A DNA stretch of 9,301 nt from the NCBI GenBank assembly GCA_031254385.1, contig JAIRUO010000171.1:1-9301 (forward strand), written 5' to 3'. The notes below the pieces were generated by a model. The model was not told where the DNA came from. It saw only the letters and a program-made list of their open reading frames with translations, and ran no database searches. Position 1 is the stretch's first letter; each line of letters starts with the position of its first letter. Origin of the DNA: Treponema sp. GTDB lineage: Bacteria; Spirochaetota; Spirochaetia; Treponematales; Breznakiellaceae. Shown in pieces: positions 6,923 to 9,301 of the stretch. Made by a program: the position numbers and the translations under genes.

Positions 6923-7996
6923 TCAGGGCATGGGAAGTAGCGAGAGTATGCGCGAAATAATTGAATCCGCGTCCATGCCGTCCGCTTCTGCTTCGTAGGA
7001 CAGCACCAGCCTATGCCGCATAACCGGAAAGGCTGCGGCTTTTATATCCTCCGGCATAACATAAGAACGACCGTCAAACAGAGCCCTGACTTTCGAATAA
7101 CGGCAGAGCGCAAGCGAAGACCTGGGCGAAACGCCAAAGGCAATGTAGCGGTAAATCCCGTCCTTGGCTGCGTTATCCCTGGCCCCAAAAGCCGTTGCGC
7201 CGGCCTGGGTTTTTCCCTGCTGCTTCGGAGGCCGCGTAGCAGAACTGACAGAAACAATATATTGCATAATGCGCGGATCAATAAAAACCGTATCTGCAGC
7301 ACTGCGCAGCATATTAAGGCTTGAAATATCCAGCACCTGCCTAAGCGGCTCCTCAACCGTTGTCATTCCTGAACTAAAAGGCGCGGCCAGATCGAGTATA
7401 CGCAATTCTTCTTCGGCTGCCGGATATTTTACCAGGAGCTTGAGGAAAAAGCGGTCTAGCTCCGCTTCCGGCAGGGCATAAGTGCCTTCATGCTCAATAG
7501 GGTTCTGCGTTGCAAGGACAAAAAAAGGATTCGGCAGCTGGTATGATTTTTCTCCAATGGTAACCTGGCGTTCTTCCATGGCCTCAAGAAGCGCGGACTG
7601 TACCTTTGCAGGAGATCGGTTGATCTCGTCCGCAAGAATTACATTGGCAAATACCGGCCCCCGGCGCACGGAAAAAGTCCCGGTTGCCTGATCCCAAACC
7701 AGGGTGCCGGTCAAATCGCCGGGAAGCAGATCAGGCGTAAACTGTATGCGCTTAAAATGCAGGCCGGTAATTTCCGCAAGGGCCTTGACCGCCCTGGTTT
7801 TCGCCAGCCCAGGTACCCCTTCCAGGAGTATATGCCCACCGGCAATAAGCACGGTCAACAGCCCGTCTATCATTTCATCCTGACCAATTATACGTTTAGC
7901 CAGTTCCGTGCGGGCCTCTCTTAACAGATCACGGGCCTGGGCAATCAGAGGCGACAAGCCAGTTTCTCTGTTAAATGTATTTTTATCTTCGTCCAT
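6923..7996 (-). CDS. moxR: MoxR-family AAA+ ATPase
   Basis: 357 residues. The AAA+ core is complete: Walker A GVPGLAKT (60-67), Walker B VILADEIN (119-126), sensor 1 in ATQNP (Asn165), an ELDRF arginine-finger segment (179-183), and sensor 2 in GVSPRSS (288-294). The MoxR-type IIGQ motif lies at 36-39 and the lid domain follows. MoxR proteins are chaperone-like ATPases that work with VWA partners; the next genes encode DUF58 and two VWA proteins, which fits. Oddity: between ATRPP (253-257) and the sensor-2 region there are about 25 residues rich in G, A, Q and K (258-280), longer than I recall for typical MoxR. The start is ATG 7996, the only one giving the usual N-terminal length; no strong Shine-Dalgarno site is visible. 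This is the first gene of the operon. Confidence 0.96.
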   Translation of the reverse strand: MDEDKNTFNRETGLSPLIAQARDLLREARTELAKRIIGQDEMIDGLLTVLIAGGHILLEGVPGLAKTRAVKALAEITGLHFKRIQFTPDLLPGDLTGTLVWDQATGTFSVRRGPVFANVILADEINRSPAKVQSALLEAMEERQVTIGEKSYQLPNPFFVLATQNPIEHEGTYALPEAELDRFFLKLLVKYPAAEEELRILDLAAPFSSGMTTVEEPLRQVLDISSLNMLRSAADTVFIDPRIMQYIVSVSSATRPPKQQGKTQAGATAFGARDNAAKDGIYRYIAFGVSPRSSLALCRYSKVRALFDGRSYVMPEDIKAAAFPVMRHRLVLSYEAEADGMDADSIISRILSLLPMP

Positions 7997-8002
7997 GCTT
8001 CG

Positions 8003-8062
8003 ATTCTAACCGTTGCCAAAGGTTTTTGGAAGATGACAAGGCAGTTAGCCATTGGTTTTATA
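8003..8062 (-). promoter_or_regulatory. Probable region of the moxR-bat operon promoter
   Basis: The 88 bases between moxR and the upstream oxidoreductase gene are the only untranslated gap before the operon. On the minus strand there are two -10-like hexamers: TATAAA (complement of 8057-8062), with no convincing -35, and TAGAAT (complement of 8003-8008), with a weak TTCCAA 17 bases upstream but a start almost at the ATG. A 5-bp hairpin CCAAA/TTTGG (8016-8029) lies between them without a T-tract. Neither candidate is strong, and transcription could also read through from the oxidoreductase gene. Confidence 0.25.
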
Positions 8063-8084
8063 GACTGCATACTGGTGTTTTATT

Positions 8085-9164
8085 CTAAACTAATGGCTCA
8101 GGCCGCGAACAACTGCTCTTCAGCTTGTAATAGTTCCCGGAATCTGACGCATCGTGGAAACCGTGCATGACTTCAAGCACATGGTAGGCCAGTTCGCCCG
8201 AGGCCCGGTGGGGCCTCTCATCTAAAATGGCTTCTGCCATATCAGTAAGCCCAAGACCGCGGCTGTTTGTCGGATAATTTTTGAGCAGGGGAATTTCCGA
8301 CCAGTTTTCTTCCCTATAGCGTTTAACGAAAATAGGCCCGCCAAAGGTATTGGGATCAGGAACCCTCATCGTACCTTCGCTGCCGTAGATTTCTATACAG
8401 GGCAGAGTATGTGAATATACGTCAAAGCTGGTGATTATGGTTCCCACCGCGCCACTGGCAAAGTCCATGACCCCGGCTATATGTGTGGGAATATCCACGT
8501 TTATAACCGTGCCATTCAAAGGCTCGCTGGTAATAGTACGGGTCTCAAAACTCTTTTTTGCTGAACCGGAAACCCTGGCAACAGGCCCCAAAAGATTGAC
8601 CAGCGCCGTCAAATAATAAGGGCCCATATCAAACATAGGGCCACCCGCGTTCTTATAATAAAACTCAGGCCCCGGATGCCAATGCTCGTGGCCATGGCAC
8701 ACCATAAAAGCCGTGACGGCAACGGGCTTACCTATCCAGCCATCGTCCAGCAGCTTGCGGCAGGTCTGTATCCCCGCGCCCAAAAAAGTATCAGGCGCAT
8801 TGCCCACACGCAGTTTCTTATCCGCCGCAATCTTCATAACTTCCTGGGCCTCTTCCCTTTTGGCGCAAAGCGGTTTTTCGCCATAGATATGTTTCCCCGC
8901 CTTTACCGCAGAAAGCGCCACCCCATAATGGTTATAAGGCTCTGTAATATTAAGCACAATATCCACATCAGGACTATTGATAAGGTCATCGGTCTTCTTG
9001 ATATAGGGTATCTTATATTGAGCGCTGGCCTTTTCCGCCCGCTCCGGTATCAGATCTGTCAAAGCCGTAACCTTGACCCGTTTGCCGAACATCCCTGTCA
9101 GGTTAGTAAAATAAATGCCGCTAATATTCCCGCAGCCCACCACACCGATACGTTGTACGCTCAT
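8085..9164 (-). CDS. Gfo/Idh/MocA-family NAD(P)-dependent oxidoreductase
   Basis: 359 residues, full length for the family (about 330-400). The N-terminal Rossmann fold has GVVGCGNISG (7-16), and an acidic TD (36-37) at the end of strand 2. The family EKP motif is at 96-98. The C-terminal alpha/beta domain follows from about 125, with the substrate-site segment GGPMFDMGPYYL (174-185). Here Tyr183 sits where many members carry the catalytic His (DxGxH), as in the Tyr subgroup; Asp179 is kept. A histidine cluster (157, 159, 161, 163) just before this could line the active site. Family reactions are oxidation or reduction of sugars, inositols and similar substrates; the exact substrate is not evident. 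Start ATG 9164 has GGAGG six bases upstream. It is 88 bases upstream of moxR on the same strand but functionally unlike the Bat genes. Confidence 0.9.
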   Translation of the reverse strand: MSVQRIGVVGCGNISGIYFTNLTGMFGKRVKVTALTDLIPERAEKASAQYKIPYIKKTDDLINSPDVDIVLNITEPYNHYGVALSAVKAGKHIYGEKPLCAKREEAQEVMKIAADKKLRVGNAPDTFLGAGIQTCRKLLDDGWIGKPVAVTAFMVCHGHEHWHPGPEFYYKNAGGPMFDMGPYYLTALVNLLGPVARVSGSAKKSFETRTITSEPLNGTVINVDIPTHIAGVMDFASGAVGTIITSFDVYSHTLPCIEIYGSEGTMRVPDPNTFGGPIFVKRYREENWSEIPLLKNYPTNSRGLGLTDMAEAILDERPHRASGELAYHVLEVMHGFHDASDSGNYYKLKSSCSRPEPLV

Positions 9165-9195
9165 CTTTTGCCTCCTTCTTTAACTCACCTTACTC

Positions 9196-9301
9196 AAAAA
9201 AAACCACGGATTGCACGGATTAAAGAAGGATTTACACGGATTGGAGAGAAACAAATCCCCTTATTCCTTATCCGTGTTAATCCGTAAAAATCCGCGTAAT
9301 C
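9196..9301 (-). terminator. Possible terminator: repeat hairpin followed by eight T on the minus strand
   Basis: Read on the minus strand, the imperfect hairpin built by the repeat arms is followed directly by TTTTTTTT (complement of 9196-9203). This has the form of a rho-independent terminator for a minus-strand gene lying beyond 9301. The stem is long and has internal mismatches and a large loop, so efficiency is uncertain. The oxidoreductase start lies only about 30 bases further on, so its promoter would have to be in the short space after the T-run or inside the repeat; I see no convincing -10/-35 there. Confidence 0.35.
9204..9301. repeat. Palindromic array of CACGGATT-type units
   Basis: The left arm carries four units: CACGGATT at 9205-9212, 9214-9221 and 9235-9242, with a degenerate GAAGGATT at 9225-9232. 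The right arm has the reverse units ATCCGTG (9270), AATCCGT (9279) and AATCCGCG (9289), spaced about 10 bases apart. The arms pair as 9234-9241 with 9270-9277 (8 bp perfect), 9228-9232 with 9279-9283 (5 bp) and 9209-9221 with 9289-9301 (11 of 13 Watson-Crick, plus one G-T). The loop is about 28 bases. The right arm reaches the window edge and may continue. Similar AATCCGTG-type repeats occur between genes in many bacteria, from memory; no function is assigned. Confidence 0.8.

Noticed and set aside
8016..8029. Terminator after the oxidoreductase gene
   Set aside because: The CCAAA/TTTGG hairpin has only 5 pairs and no following T-tract on either strand.
8676..9287. Plus-strand open frame of 203 codons
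   Set aside because: It is antisense to the clearly recognised oxidoreductase gene and runs into the intergenic repeat; no family features.
9204..9301. CRISPR array
   Set aside because: Units are about 8 bases with 1-3 base gaps and change orientation between arms; there are no 25-40 base repeats, no unique spacers and no cas genes.

Overview
The window looks like chromosomal DNA of a spirochaete, most likely a mid-GC Treponema such as those of termite guts. This is an inference from the gene set and the infA / MoxR-Bat neighbourhood, not from a marker gene. I recall the same neighbourhood in Borrelia, where infA lies beside a MoxR-DUF58-VWA cluster. The genes look native, intact and densely packed, and I see no RNA gene, phage or transposase.

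Layout. 1-150 (minus) is the N-terminus of an NCS2/AzgA-type purine permease that runs off the left edge. 151-326 is a divergent promoter region. 327-551 (plus) is infA, encoding translation initiation factor IF-1. From 7996 down to 566 runs one minus-strand operon of seven genes: moxR (AAA+ ATPase), a DUF58 protein, a single-pass membrane protein with a signal peptide, BatA (VWA), a BatB-BatC fusion (VWA plus TPR), a BatD-BatE-like fusion (Ig-like ectodomain, two TM helices, SH3b), and a small Smr-domain protein. Six of the seven genes abut or overlap (TAATG, ATGA, 17-nt and 52-nt overlaps, 11- and 12-nt gaps), so co-transcription and translational coupling are very likely. 8085-9164 (minus) is a Gfo/Idh/MocA NAD(P)-dependent oxidoreductase, probably of sugar or polyol metabolism and separate from the Bat operon. 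9196-9301 holds a repeat of CACGGATT-type units in opposed arms that form a large imperfect hairpin, followed on the minus strand by eight T.

How the operon may work. Predicted topology places MoxR and DUF58 in the cytosol. The 303-residue protein spans the membrane with a basic cytosolic tail. The VWA domains of BatA and BatB, the TPR part, the BatD ectodomain and the SH3b domain all fall on the periplasmic side. This suggests an envelope assembly or quality-control machine driven by a MoxR ATPase. MoxR-VWA systems are known as chaperone-like pairs, and Bat means Bacteroides aerotolerance, but the substrate here is unknown. The most notable points are the two gene fusions that condense BatA-E into three proteins, an internal type II signal-peptide-like segment inside the BatB-BatC fusion, the Smr nuclease-like gene at the operon end, and the palindromic repeat at the right edge.
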